A stretch of DNA of 40,498 bases from an uncultured Clostridia bacterium. GTDB lineage: Bacteria > Bacillota_A > Clostridia > TANB77 > CAG-508. The notes beneath the pieces are model-generated. The model was not told where the DNA came from. It did no database searches and worked only from the letters and a program-made list of their open reading frames with translations. Made by a program: the position numbers and the translations under genes. This document shows positions 1 through 8,743 of the stretch, in pieces. The stretch is from assembly GCA_944392525.1 (NCBI GenBank), contig CALXXB010000007.1, forward strand, positions 1 to 40,498. Direction: 5' to 3'. Numbering within the stretch: the first letter of the stretch is position 1; the number at the start of each line of letters is the position of its first letter.

Positions 1-34
1 ACCCCAATTGAATATCGCATTCAATTAGGGTTTT
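1..34 (+). terminator. Terminator of a gene left of the window
   Basis: Bases 1-12 pair with 20-31 with a single mismatch (C5/A27) around a 7-base loop, followed by TTTT. This looks like a factor-independent terminator for a gene lying outside the window. Confidence 0.55.
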
Positions 35-118
35 CATAGATAACTTTTTTAGTGTCTACTTTTTGTTGACAACTTCAAGAGTCTGCCTCTCTTTTTTATT
101 TTTTATAAAAACTATAAT

Positions 119-168
119 AAAGAAGTTTGTCGAAAAGTTCTAACATATCGACAAAACTTCTTATTTTT
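119..168 (+). terminator. Hairpin terminator upstream of spoIIAA
   Basis: AAGAAGTTT-GTCGA at about 119-133 is answered by TCGAC-AAAACTTCTT at 148-162, followed by ATTTTTT. It lies before the spoIIAA promoter, so it probably insulates the sporulation operon from upstream transcription. No gene is seen in 1-236. Confidence 0.6.
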
Positions 169-173
169 TGCTC

Positions 174-202
174 TTGGAAAATATTGTAAATGGTACTATA
201 AT
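174..202 (+). promoter_or_regulatory. Putative promoter of the spoIIA operon
   Basis: TTGGAA at 174-179 and TATAAT at 197-202 are separated by 17 bases and lie 35 bases before the spoIIAA start. This is a vegetative-type promoter. In Bacillus the operon uses sigma-H; I do not see a clear sigma-H site. Confidence 0.45.
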
Positions 203-236
203 AATTAATGTAAATTTTTGGAAAGGAAGGAGAAAT

Positions 237-551
237 ATGGAGTCAAAATTTTATGAAAAGGACAAGCTGTTGGTCTTAAAAGTTACGTCTGAAATTGACG
301 ACCATAGTGTACAAGAGATAAGGAGGAGAGCAGATTATGAGATGGAGAGATATATGCCTAAAAAAGTTATATTTGATTTTGATGGTGTTACTTTCATGGA
401 TAGTAGCGGAATAGGATTAGTAATAGGAAGGTATAAGTTTGCTAATATGATAGGGGCAAAATTAGAGGTAAGCAATTTAACTAAGAGTGTAAGAAGAATT
501 TTTGATATGAGTGGTCTATTAAAACTAATTCCAACAGTAGAATTAAATTAA
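237..551 (+). CDS. spoIIAA: Anti-sigma F factor antagonist SpoIIAA
   Basis: This is a 104-residue STAS-domain protein. In the forespore it binds SpoIIAB when unphosphorylated and so frees sigma-F. The phosphorylation motif DSSGIG is at residues 55-60, within the usual loop after a beta strand ([12 protein letters not shown]), and the length matches the family. The ATG at 237 is chosen because GGAAAGGAAGGAG precedes it at a good distance; an upstream in-frame ATG at 168 lies before the putative promoter. It is the first gene of the spoIIAA-spoIIAB-sigF operon. Unusually, a 70-base gap with palindromes separates it from spoIIAB, whereas the two genes commonly abut or overlap. Confidence 0.96.
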   Translation: MESKFYEKDKLLVLKVTSEIDDHSVQEIRRRADYEMERYMPKKVIFDFDGVTFMDSSGIGLVIGRYKFANMIGAKLEVSNLTKSVRRIFDMSGLLKLIPTVELN

Positions 552-555
552 GATG

Positions 556-604
556 TGCCCCAGCTTGGACATTATGTCCAAAGGTAAACGCCCCCAATTG
601 GGCA
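556..604 (+). other. Palindromic element between spoIIAA and spoIIAB
   Basis: The intercistronic gap holds a perfect 8-bp inverted repeat with a one-base centre (TTGGACAT at 565-572, ATGTCCAA at 574-581) and a 10-base palindrome CCCAATTGGG at 593-602. TGCCC at 556-560 can pair with GGGCA at 600-604 to close the whole element. It is more G+C-rich than its surroundings. There is no T-run, so it is not an obvious terminator. It could tune spoIIAB translation or be a small inserted palindrome. Confidence 0.6.
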
Positions 605-621
605 TAAGAAAGGAAGGAAAT

Positions 622-1092
622 ATGTATAATAATGAAATGAAATTAGAATTTATTAGTAAGTCTTCAAATGAGGCTTTTGCTAGGATTTCAGTTGCAGCAT
701 TTGCCTCACAACTAGATCCTACAATAGAAGAACTAGCTGATATTAAAACAGCTGTGTCAGAAGCAGTTACAAACTGCATTGTTCATGGTTATGAAAAGAA
801 ACAAGGAGTTGTCAAGATATGTGCTTGGCTTAAAGATAATGAGATTATAATAGAAATTTCTGATAAAGGAAAGGGTATTGAAAATATAGAGATGGCAAAA
901 GAACCATTGTATACAACAAAGCCTAATTTAGAAAGGTCTGGTATGGGATTTACTATTATGGAGAGTTTTATGGACAAAATGGATGTGGAATCTGTTGTAG
1001 GATTAGGAACGAAAGTAACTATGTCTAAGGTTATAAAGCCAAAAGAAGACAAGGATGAAGACGAATTTAAAATGCTTATGACAAATTCTTAA
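622..1092 (+). CDS. spoIIAB: Anti-sigma F factor / serine kinase SpoIIAB
   Basis: This 156-residue GHKL-family protein holds sigma-F inactive and phosphorylates SpoIIAA. The ATP-binding boxes are in order: N box with E47 and N51 ([12 protein letters not shown]), G1 box SDKGKGIE at 80-87, and G2 box SGMGFTIM at 106-113. The ATG at 622 follows AGGAAGGAAAT. An in-frame ATG at 553 would add 23 residues made from the palindromic gap and has no ribosome binding site, so I reject it. It is the middle gene of the operon, 17 bases before sigF. Confidence 0.96.
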   Translation: MYNNEMKLEFISKSSNEAFARISVAAFASQLDPTIEELADIKTAVSEAVTNCIVHGYEKKQGVVKICAWLKDNEIIIEISDKGKGIENIEMAKEPLYTTKPNLERSGMGFTIMESFMDKMDVESVVGLGTKVTMSKVIKPKEDKDEDEFKMLMTNS

Positions 1093-1109
1093 AAAGAAAA
1101 GAGGAGAAT

Positions 1110-1838
1110 ATGTACGAAAATGATAAAGAATTCATAAAAAAAGCTCAAGAAGGAGATAATATAGAGCTGGAGAAGTTAATAAACAATAATAATGGTCTTA
1201 TTTGGTCTATAGTAAGAAGGTTTCAAGGAAGAGGGTATGAAAAAGAAGATTTATATCAAATAGCAAGTATGGGATTTATAAAAGCAGTAAAAAGATTTGA
1301 TACCAATTTTGAAGTGAAACTATCAACATATGCTGTTCCGTATATGATAGGAGAGATAAAAAGATACATTCGTGATGATGGACCTATAAAAGTAAGCAGA
1401 AGTATAAAAGAATTAGGTATAAAAATAAGAGAATTACAAAAAGAATATTTCTATAAGAAAGGAGAGGATATAAGTATAGAGAAAATTGAAAAAGAATTGA
1501 AGGTGTCCAAAGAAGATATAGTGTTAGCAATGGAGGCAACGAGAAAACCTGAATCTATTGAAGGAAGTAGTTCTACTAATTCAAAAGATGGAAAAGATAT
1601 TAATTTAATTGATAGATTATCTACAGATAAAGACGAAGAAGAGATTCTTACCAACAAAATTGTAATAAATGAGCTAATTAAAGATTTAGATGAACGAGAT
1701 AAAAAAGTAATCTTGCTTAGGTTCTTTAAAGAAAAAACTCAAAGTCAAGTAGCAGAGATTTTAGGTGTAACGCAGGTTCAAGTATCTAGAATAGAAAGAA
1801 AAGTTTTAAATAGTATGAAAACAAAGTTATGCTCATAA
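1110..1838 (+). CDS. sigF: Forespore sigma factor sigma-F
   Basis: This is a 242-residue sigma-70 family factor of the SigB/F/G type. Region 2 is visible as EKEDLYQIASMGFIKAVKRF and the following STYAVPYMIGEIKRYIRDDG. Region 3 and the region 4 helix-turn-helix follow (DLDERDKKVILLRFF, then the recognition helix near TQVQVSRIERK). Length and gene order after spoIIAA and spoIIAB identify it as sigma-F rather than sigma-G or sigma-B. The start ATG at 1110 follows AAAAGAGGAG. It directs the first forespore genes, and a sigma-F-like site is visible upstream of spoIIQ in this window. Confidence 0.96.
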   Translation: MYENDKEFIKKAQEGDNIELEKLINNNNGLIWSIVRRFQGRGYEKEDLYQIASMGFIKAVKRFDTNFEVKLSTYAVPYMIGEIKRYIRDDGPIKVSRSIKELGIKIRELQKEYFYKKGEDISIEKIEKELKVSKEDIVLAMEATRKPESIEGSSSTNSKDGKDINLIDRLSTDKDEEEILTNKIVINELIKDLDERDKKVILLRFFKEKTQSQVAEILGVTQVQVSRIERKVLNSMKTKLCS

Positions 1839-1871
1839 ATTATTATAGAGGGGAATTTTAGGAGTGGTAGG

Positions 1872-2879
1872 ATGAAAAAAGTTTTTATCTATTTTTTTGT
1901 ATTTTTATTAGTATTTTTTTTACTCCCAGCATTGCTTACTAAGAAAAATGTAGAAGCAAAAGTACCTGAAAATAATGTAGCGGAAAATATAGAACAAGTA
2001 AGTGAGAATAAATATGATTATAAAAATTACGGAACAATAAAATTATTACATAGTGATACTGGAGAAGTAGAGGAAGTTCCACTAGATACATATTTGTGTA
2101 ATGTTGTGTCTGCTGAAATGCCTGCTGACTTTGAATTAGAGGCATTAAAGGCACAAGCTGTTGTTGCAAGGACATATACTATTTATAAAATACAAAATAA
2201 AAAACATGAAAATAGCGATATTTGTGATGATTCTTCTTGTTGCCAAGCATGGATTTCAAAAGAAGATAGACTAGCTAGATGGGATGAGGATAAAAGAGAA
2301 AGCAATTGGGCAAAAATAGAACAAAGTGTGAATGAAACTAAAGGAAAAATAATTACATATGAAGGAGCTCCTATAAATGCATTTTTCCATTCAAATAGTG
2401 GTGGAACAACAGAACTTCCTGTAAATGTCTGGGGTGGTGGAACAAATTTTCCTTATTTACAAGTAGTAGAAACAGCAGGTGAAGAAGGATATTCACAATA
2501 TCAATCAGAGGCAATATTTACACAGGATGAATTGATAGAAAAATTAAAAAGTAAATATGAAGATATTACAATTGATTTTAATAATGATGATGATTTAAAA
2601 ATTTTAGATTATACTGATAGTGGAAGAGTAAAAACAGTAAAATTTGGAAATCATGAACTTTCAGGTACAGAGACAAGAAGTTTATTAGATTTAAGGTCTA
2701 CAAATTTTGAAATAATAAAAGAAGATGGCAATATTAAGTTTTCAGTAAAAGGTTATGGTCATGGTGTTGGAATGAGTCAAACAGGTGCAGATACTCTAGC
2801 AAAAGAAGGTAAAACTTATGAAGATATAATTAAACATTTTTATGTTGGTGTTGAAATTTCAGATGTAAATTCTCTATAA
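1872..2879 (+). CDS. spoIID: Stage II sporulation protein D, peptidoglycan glycosidase
   Basis: SpoIID is a mother-cell membrane-anchored lytic transglycosylase that thins septal peptidoglycan during engulfment. The 335-residue protein has an N-terminal membrane anchor (residues 4-23) and then the SpoIID/LytB domain. The catalytic Glu is expected at E82 in VVSAEMP, followed by the conserved ALKAQAVVARTYT. A Cys cluster lies near CDDSSCCQAW, and the C-terminal GYGHGVGMSQ motif is intact. It starts 33 bases after sigF behind GGAGTGGTAGG. It sits directly before spoIIQ, its functional counterpart on the forespore side; spoIIP and spoIIM are not in the window. Confidence 0.95.
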   Translation: MKKVFIYFFVFLLVFFLLPALLTKKNVEAKVPENNVAENIEQVSENKYDYKNYGTIKLLHSDTGEVEEVPLDTYLCNVVSAEMPADFELEALKAQAVVARTYTIYKIQNKKHENSDICDDSSCCQAWISKEDRLARWDEDKRESNWAKIEQSVNETKGKIITYEGAPINAFFHSNSGGTTELPVNVWGGGTNFPYLQVVETAGEEGYSQYQSEAIFTQDELIEKLKSKYEDITIDFNNDDDLKILDYTDSGRVKTVKFGNHELSGTETRSLLDLRSTNFEIIKEDGNIKFSVKGYGHGVGMSQTGADTLAKEGKTYEDIIKHFYVGVEISDVNSL

Positions 2880-2895
2880 AAAATTATCCTAAAAT

Positions 2896-2924
2896 GTATA
2901 ATCTCTTCAAAATAGGAAATACTT
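2896..2924 (+). promoter_or_regulatory. Putative sigma-F promoter of spoIIQ
   Basis: GTATA at 2896-2900 and GGAAATACTT at 2915-2924 are separated by 14 bases. They fit the forespore consensus (GYATA, then GGnnAnAnT) closely. Transcription would start near 2931, which supports the ATG at 2954 over an in-frame ATG at 2894. In Bacillus spoIIQ is sigma-F dependent. Confidence 0.55.
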
Positions 2925-2953
2925 GTATTAATAAAAGTTTGAAGGAGGATAAT

Positions 2954-3754
2954 ATGAGAAATATGAGAAGAGATAACAGGGCAAGAAGTAATAAAGATGC
3001 TATGCAAAATAAAATTATAATGTATTGTGTTATTGGAGTTGCTGTTCTTACAGTTATTTTAGTTGCTTTACTTATGTATAGTAGACATTTAAATGAAGAA
3101 ATGCAAGATAGTGTAATAGATTTTGAAGATATGGCTAATATAACAAGTGGAAATAACAATACAAATAATACTAATACAAATACAGAGAGTGTGAGTACGG
3201 AAATTGGTAAATCTGTAAACGAAGTTCAAAATGAAACTAATACTACAAATAGTACAAATACAACTAACAGTACAACAAATACGACTAAAACAACAAGTAA
3301 GTCTACAGAAACTAATGCAGCAAAAGAAAAAGAAGAGGCTAAAAAAGAATTATCTTTTGAAAGACCTGTCGAAGGAGAAATTATGAAAGCATATGCTAAA
3401 GATAATTTAGTATATTCTGAAACTCTTCAAGAATGGACTACACATTTAGGAATAGATATTAAAGCAGATAAAACTACTGTTGTAAAAGCAGCAGAAGCAG
3501 GTACTGTAAAAACTATTAAAAATGACCCAAGATATGGTTTAACAATTACAATTGAACACGATGATGGTTACCAAACTGTTTATGCTAACCTTTTAAGCTC
3601 TGAATTTGTAATAGAAGGAGAAAAAGTAGAAAAAGGACAAAGTATAGGTACTGTTGGCAATACTGCAACTTTTGAGATTGCGGATGAACCACACTTACAT
3701 TTTGAGATATTAAAAGATGGTGTTCAAATAGACCCAAGTATTTTTATTCAATAG
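2954..3754 (+). CDS. spoIIQ: SpoIIQ-like LytM/M23 domain protein
   Basis: SpoIIQ sits in the forespore membrane and forms a channel with mother-cell SpoIIIAH during engulfment. The 266-residue protein has a transmembrane helix (about 21-42), an Asn/Thr-rich linker (about 65-125) and a C-terminal M23 domain. The metal-binding set is complete: H164 and D168 in HLGID, and H247/H249 in HLHFE. Bacillus SpoIIQ has lost part of this set, whereas clostridial versions keep it, so this one may still bind zinc or cut peptidoglycan. The start follows GAAGGAGGATAAT. Position after spoIID and the sigma-F-like promoter support the assignment. Confidence 0.85.
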   Translation: MRNMRRDNRARSNKDAMQNKIIMYCVIGVAVLTVILVALLMYSRHLNEEMQDSVIDFEDMANITSGNNNTNNTNTNTESVSTEIGKSVNEVQNETNTTNSTNTTNSTTNTTKTTSKSTETNAAKEKEEAKKELSFERPVEGEIMKAYAKDNLVYSETLQEWTTHLGIDIKADKTTVVKAAEAGTVKTIKNDPRYGLTITIEHDDGYQTVYANLLSSEFVIEGEKVEKGQSIGTVGNTATFEIADEPHLHFEILKDGVQIDPSIFIQ

Positions 3755-3780
3755 ACGCTTAAAATAAGCGTCTAGTTTTT
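3753..3780 (+). terminator. Terminator after spoIIQ
   Basis: AGACGCTTA at 3753-3761 pairs perfectly with TAAGCGTCT at 3765-3773, followed by AGTTTTT. The hairpin begins within the spoIIQ stop codon. Confidence 0.85.
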
Positions 3781-3813
3781 ATATAAATAAAATTTAACTT
3801 TTTTAAAAAATAT

Positions 3814-3853
3814 CAAAAATATGTTTGACATTTTTTTGTTTGTATGATATCAT
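3814..3853 (+). promoter_or_regulatory. lexA promoter with possible SOS box
   Basis: TTGACA at 3825-3830 and TATCAT at 3848-3853 are 17 bases apart. The -35 element overlaps CAAAAATATGTTTG (3814-3827), a near-palindrome resembling the Gram-positive LexA site CGAACATATGTTCG. This would give autoregulation. The match to the consensus is partial, so the operator is a suggestion; the promoter is stronger. Confidence 0.5.
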
Positions 3854-3884
3854 GGTTTCAAATTAAAAACGGGAGTGATAATAT

Positions 3885-4538
3885 ATGCAAAGAAAGAAGA
3901 AACCAGAGCTAAATAAGAGAGAAAAATCAATACTAAAATTCATCGAAAAACAAATAATGACACAAGGATATCCACCATCAGTAAGAGAAATCGGAAAAGC
4001 AGTAGGTTTAAGTTCAACAGCAACAGTACATGGATATTTAAAAAAATTAGAAGAAAAAGGTTATATAAAGAGACAAGATAAAAAAGGAAGAACAATGAGA
4101 CTACTAAAAGGTGGTTCAGGAGAGCCAAAAACAACATCAAGCAAAGATTTCTATACACAAAAAGAATTAGTAGAAGTTCCTATAATTGGTAAAATAACAG
4201 CAGGAGAGCCAATTTTAGCAGTAGAAAATGTAACAGATACATTCCCAATTCCAATTGATTTTGTTGGAAATTCAGAAAGTTTTATGCTAACTGTACGTGG
4301 CGAGAGTATGATTGAAGCAGGAATTTTAGATGGAGATTATATATTAGTTAAAAGACAAAATACAGCAAACAATGGAGAAATTGTAGTTGCATTAATTGGA
4401 GATGAAGCAACAGTTAAAACATTTTATAAAGAGAAAGACCATATTAGATTACAACCAGAAAATAGTACAATGGATCCAATTATCGTGCCTAATTGTGAAA
4501 TACTTGGAAAGGTTGCAGGAGTATTTAGAAAAATGTAA
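3885..4538 (+). CDS. lexA: SOS repressor LexA
   Basis: LexA represses DNA-damage genes and cleaves itself when RecA filaments form. The 217-residue protein has an N-terminal winged helix-turn-helix (about 13-70; [20 protein letters not shown]) and a C-terminal S24 peptidase domain. The cleavage bond A106-G107 (ITAGEP), catalytic S141 ([10 protein letters not shown]) and K178 (EATVKTF) are all present. The start follows ACGGGAGTG. The window also holds repair genes usually in SOS regulons (uvrA, addA), but I see no clear LexA box at either. Confidence 0.96.
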   Translation: MQRKKKPELNKREKSILKFIEKQIMTQGYPPSVREIGKAVGLSSTATVHGYLKKLEEKGYIKRQDKKGRTMRLLKGGSGEPKTTSSKDFYTQKELVEVPIIGKITAGEPILAVENVTDTFPIPIDFVGNSESFMLTVRGESMIEAGILDGDYILVKRQNTANNGEIVVALIGDEATVKTFYKEKDHIRLQPENSTMDPIIVPNCEILGKVAGVFRKM

Positions 4539-4566
4539 ATTTTGTGTGAATTTGTATTAAATGATA

Positions 4567-4600
4567 TTGACAAAATGACACTATGTCACATATAATGTGA
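4567..4600 (+). promoter_or_regulatory. ABC exporter promoter overlapped by two palindromes
   Basis: TTGACA at 4567-4572 and TATAAT at 4591-4596 are 18 bases apart. Two overlapping inverted repeats cover the spacer and the -10: TGACA-CTA-TGTCA (4576-4588) and TCACAT-ATA-ATGTGA (4586-4600). This is the layout of a repressor operator, for example of a MarR or TetR type protein. No such regulator gene lies next to it. Confidence 0.65.
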
Positions 4601-4635
4601 TATGGTGTTATTTTATATATAAAAGGAGGAGGAAT

Positions 4636-6903
4636 ATGCTAAAAGTATTAAAAAATCTAAAAAATTCTTTTTGGGCAGTTGTGGTAATAATTTTATTATT
4701 AATTGTACAAGCGCAAGCTGATTTAAGATTACCAGATTATACATCAAAAATAGTTAATGAAGGAATACAATCTGGTGGAATTGAAACAGCAGTACCACAA
4801 ATAATTAGTAAAGAAGATATGGAAAATATCTTAATTTTTTCAGAAGATGATGATAAGATAACTGAAAATTATACTTTAGTAGGAGAGAGCCCATCTAAAG
4901 AACAAGAAAAAGTATTAAAAAATTATTTAGGAAGAGACTATAGTGTAGAGCCAGATACAATATATGTATTAAATGATATTGACTCTAGCAAAGAAGATGA
5001 GTTGTCAAGTATTATGGCAAGTCCATTAATGGAACTTCAGGCAGTAACAAGTGAAGAGACAGCAACTCAAATAAAAGAAGCTTTTGCTCAAAATGTACCA
5101 GAAGAACAAAAAGCAGTTTTTGAAAACATGAGTATTCTTGACATAATTAAATCTATGCCAGAAGAACAAAGAAAAGCAGTGTTAAGTGAGTTTACAAAAC
5201 AAATAGATGAGATGCAAGATTCAATAAAAGAACAAGCTGCAGTAACAGAAATAAAAAATATATATAAAGATTTAGGAGTAGATACAGATAAGCTTCAAAA
5301 TAATTATATTATATTTACAGGATTACAAATGCTTGGGGTTGCATTAATCAGTATGGTATCAGCTATTACGATTATGCTTCTATCTGCAAGAGTTGCAGCT
5401 AAACTTGGAAAAACTTTAAGAGAAAAAGTATTTAAGAAAGTACTAAGTTTTTCAACAGGAGAATTAAATCAATTCTCTACAGCATCATTAATTACACGTA
5501 GTACTAACGATATTCAACAGATACAGCAATTAATTGCAATACTATTTAGAGTTGTTGTATATGCTCCAATTATTGGTATTGGTGGATTTATGAAAGTGTT
5601 AACAACTAGTGATAATTCAATGGCTTGGATTATAGGTGTTGCAATACTAGCCGTTCTATTTATAGTAGTTACATTGTTTATTGTTGCTATGCCTAAGTTT
5701 AGAAAGTTACAAGAATTGACAGATAAACTAAACTTAGTATCAAGAGAAATATTAAGTGGTCTTCAAGTAATCAGAGCATTTAACACAGAGAAAAAAGAAG
5801 AAAAGAGATTTGATAATGCAAATAAAGACTTAATGAAGACAAACGTATTTGTAAACCGTGCGATGACTATAATGATGCCTGCATTAATGTTAGTAATGAA
5901 TGGAATCACAGTTTTAATAGTATGGGTTGGAGGTCAAAATGTAGACCAAGGTATAATGCAAGTTGGTGATATGATGGCATTTATCCAATATACAATGCAA
6001 ATAGTTATGGCATTCTTAATGATTTCAATGATATCAATTATGTTACCAAGAGCATCAGTTTCAGCAAATCGTATAAATGAAGTTCTAGAGACTGAACCAG
6101 CTATAAAAGATAAAGAAGAAACAAAGAAATTTGATCCAAGTAAAAAAGGATTAGTAGAATTCAAAAATGTATCATTCAGATATCCAGATGCAGATACAGA
6201 GATATTAGAAGATATAAACTTTACAGCAGAACCAGGTAAAACAACGGCAATAATAGGAAGTACAGGAAGTGGTAAGTCAACAGTTGTAAACCTTATTCCA
6301 AGATTCTATGATGTAACTGGTGGAGAACTTAGAATTGATGGTGTAAATGTAAAGGATGTATCTCAAAAAGATTTAAGAGACATTATAGGATTTGTTCCAC
6401 AAAAAGGATTATTATTCTCTGGAACAATAGAATCAAATATAAAATATGCTGATGATAATATGTCAGATGAAAAGATGTGTAAAGCAGCAGAGATAGCACA
6501 AGCAACAGAATTTATAGAGACTAAGGAGAAAAAATACCAAGATCCAATAGCACAAGGTGGAGGTAATGTATCAGGAGGACAAAGACAACGTATTTCTATT
6601 GCAAGGGCACTCGCAAAAGACCCAGAAATATTTGTATTTGATGATAGTTTCTCAGCATTAGATTTAAAAACAGATGCAGCTTTAAGAGAAGCTTTATCTG
6701 AGATAACACATGATAAAACAGTTATTATAGTAGCACAAAGAATTAGTACAATTTTAAATGCGGACCAAATTATTGTGTTAGAAGAAGGAAAAGTTGTAGG
6801 AATAGGAACTCATGAAGAGTTAATTAAAAACAATGAAACATATAGACAAATTGCATTATCACAATTGTCTGAAGAAGAATTAGGTGAGAAAGGAGGAAAA
6901 TAA
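4636..6903 (+). CDS. ABC exporter, half-transporter with degenerate ATPase site
   Basis: This 755-residue protein fuses an exporter transmembrane domain to a C-terminal ATPase. After the first helix there is a roughly 190-residue extracytoplasmic insertion (about residues 40-225), typical of one clostridial subgroup of multidrug-type exporters. Walker A is GSTGSGKST (541-549) and the signature VSGGQ is at 645-649. Walker B ends in D669-D670, so the usual catalytic Glu is Asp. In heterodimeric exporters this marks the partner carrying the degenerate site. The ATG at 4636 follows AAGGAGGAGG; upstream in-frame codons overlap the promoter. It is coupled to the next gene with one base between stop and start. 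The substrate cannot be deduced. Confidence 0.88.
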   Translation: MLKVLKNLKNSFWAVVVIILLLIVQAQADLRLPDYTSKIVNEGIQSGGIETAVPQIISKEDMENILIFSEDDDKITENYTLVGESPSKEQEKVLKNYLGRDYSVEPDTIYVLNDIDSSKEDELSSIMASPLMELQAVTSEETATQIKEAFAQNVPEEQKAVFENMSILDIIKSMPEEQRKAVLSEFTKQIDEMQDSIKEQAAVTEIKNIYKDLGVDTDKLQNNYIIFTGLQMLGVALISMVSAITIMLLSARVAAKLGKTLREKVFKKVLSFSTGELNQFSTASLITRSTNDIQQIQQLIAILFRVVVYAPIIGIGGFMKVLTTSDNSMAWIIGVAILAVLFIVVTLFIVAMPKFRKLQELTDKLNLVSREILSGLQVIRAFNTEKKEEKRFDNANKDLMKTNVFVNRAMTIMMPALMLVMNGITVLIVWVGGQNVDQGIMQVGDMMAFIQYTMQIVMAFLMISMISIMLPRASVSANRINEVLETEPAIKDKEETKKFDPSKKGLVEFKNVSFRYPDADTEILEDINFTAEPGKTTAIIGSTGSGKSTVVNLIPRFYDVTGGELRIDGVNVKDVSQKDLRDIIGFVPQKGLLFSGTIESNIKYADDNMSDEKMCKAAEIAQATEFIETKEKKYQDPIAQGGGNVSGGQRQRISIARALAKDPEIFVFDDSFSALDLKTDAALREALSEITHDKTVIIVAQRISTILNADQIIVLEEGKVVGIGTHEELIKNNETYRQIALSQLSEEELGEKGGK

Positions 6904-6904
6904 T

Positions 6905-8731
6905 ATGCCAGGACCAATGGGAGGACCAGGAAGAAATATGTCAACAGCAAAAGCAAAGGACTTTAAGAAAACTACTAAAAAATTAATAAAAAATTATTTA
7001 TCAAAATATAAAGTGGCATTAATTATCGTAATGATTTTTGCAATAGGAAGTACTATATTTACAATTGTAGGACCTAAGATATTAGGAAATGCAACAACAG
7101 AAATATTTAATGGTTTAGTAAGTAAATTGTCTGGTGGCTCAGGAATTGACTTTGGAAAACTAGGAGCAATATTATTAGGTTTACTTGGATTATATTTTGC
7201 AAGTGCATTATTCTCACTAATTCAAGGATTTACAATGACAGGGGTTTCACAGAAACTTACTTATAGACTAAGAAATGATATTATTCAAAAAATAAATAAA
7301 TTACCAATGAATTATTTTGATACTAAAACACATGGTGAAGTATTATCAATAATAACAAACGATATAGATACTTTAAGTATGAACTTAAACCAAAGTATTA
7401 CACAAATTATTACATCTGTTTGTACAATCATTGGTATACTAATTATGATGCTTTCTATAAGTTGGCAAATGACATTAATTTCATTAATCATTTTACCAAT
7501 AGCAGGAGTCTTAGTAAAAATTATTGTTAGTAAATCTCAGAAGTACTTCAAAGACCAACAAGATTATTTAGGACATGTAAATGGTCAAGTTGAAGAAATA
7601 TATGGTGGTTTAAATATTGTAAAAGTATTTAATGCAGAAGGAAAAGTAGATAAAGAATTTGAAAAAGCAAATAATACATTGTATCATTCAGCTTGGAAAT
7701 CACAATTCTTATCAGGTTTAATACATCCGGTAATGAATTTTATAGGAAATGTTGGATATGTAGGAGTTGCAGTAGCAGGTGGATACTTAGCAATCAATGG
7801 AACAATTACAGTTGGTAATATCCAAAGTTTTATACAATATAATAGACAATTTGTACAACCAATAAACCAAATTGCACAAATTTCTAGTATGTTACAATCT
7901 ATGGCAGCAGCTGCTGAAAGAATTTTTGAATTCTTAGAGCAACCTGAAGAAGTAGATACTGCAAAAGGAAATATTGATACATCAAAACTAGAAGGAAATA
8001 TAGTATTTGACCATGTTAAATTTGGTTATGATCCAAATAAAACAATTATTAATGATTTCAATTGTAGTGTAAAGAACGGACAAAAAATTGCTATTGTTGG
8101 ACCAACAGGAGCAGGAAAGACTACAATGGTTAAATTACTTATGAGATTCTATGATGTAAATAGTGGAGCAATTTTGGTTGATGGACATAACATAAAAGAT
8201 TTTGAAAGAGGAGAGCTTCGTAAGATGTTTGGTATGGTACTTCAAGATACATGGCTATTTGGAGGTACTGTAAAAGATAATATTAAATATGGTAGAGAAG
8301 ATGCAACAGATGATGAGGTAATTAGAGCAGCAAAAGCAGCACATGTTCATCACTTTATAAAAACTTTACCAAATGGATATAATTCTGTTTTAAACGAAGA
8401 ATCAAGCAATGTATCAGCAGGACAAAAACAGTTACTTACAATTGCAAGGGTAATTTTAGCAGATCCTAAGATATTAATATTAGACGAAGCGACATCTTCT
8501 ATTGATACAAGAACAGAGATACAAATACAAGATGCAATGGATAACTTAATGAAAGGTAGAACAAGTTTTATCATTGCACATAGATTATCAACTATTAAAA
8601 ATGCAGATTTAATATTAGTAATGAATCATGGTGATATAGTAGAACAAGGAACTCATGAAGGATTACTTGCTAAAGGTGGATTCTATAGCGACCTTTATAA
8701 TTCACAATTTGAAGTCGAAGAAGAAGCTTAA
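6905..8731 (+). CDS. ABC exporter, half-transporter with canonical ATPase site
   Basis: This is the partner of the preceding gene: 608 residues with six predicted membrane helices and a C-terminal ATPase. Walker A GPTGAGKTT is at 399-407. Walker B is LILDEATSS with the catalytic E528 present. The signature is VSAGQ (503-507) rather than SGGQ, which fits the half that contributes to the degenerate site. The N terminus is Gly/Pro-rich (MPGPMGGPGR). The ATG at 6905 is preferred over a GTG at 6884 because AAAGGAGG at 6890-6897 serves it. The two genes form a two-gene operon, likely a heterodimeric drug or lipid exporter. Confidence 0.9.
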   Translation: MPGPMGGPGRNMSTAKAKDFKKTTKKLIKNYLSKYKVALIIVMIFAIGSTIFTIVGPKILGNATTEIFNGLVSKLSGGSGIDFGKLGAILLGLLGLYFASALFSLIQGFTMTGVSQKLTYRLRNDIIQKINKLPMNYFDTKTHGEVLSIITNDIDTLSMNLNQSITQIITSVCTIIGILIMMLSISWQMTLISLIILPIAGVLVKIIVSKSQKYFKDQQDYLGHVNGQVEEIYGGLNIVKVFNAEGKVDKEFEKANNTLYHSAWKSQFLSGLIHPVMNFIGNVGYVGVAVAGGYLAINGTITVGNIQSFIQYNRQFVQPINQIAQISSMLQSMAAAAERIFEFLEQPEEVDTAKGNIDTSKLEGNIVFDHVKFGYDPNKTIINDFNCSVKNGQKIAIVGPTGAGKTTMVKLLMRFYDVNSGAILVDGHNIKDFERGELRKMFGMVLQDTWLFGGTVKDNIKYGREDATDDEVIRAAKAAHVHHFIKTLPNGYNSVLNEESSNVSAGQKQLLTIARVILADPKILILDEATSSIDTRTEIQIQDAMDNLMKGRTSFIIAHRLSTIKNADLILVMNHGDIVEQGTHEGLLAKGGFYSDLYNSQFEVEEEA

Positions 8732-8743
8732 TAATAAAATTAA

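Noticed and set aside
168..236. Longer spoIIAA start
   Set aside because: It lies upstream of the putative promoter and has no ribosome binding site; GGAAAGGAAGGAG before 237 decides the start.
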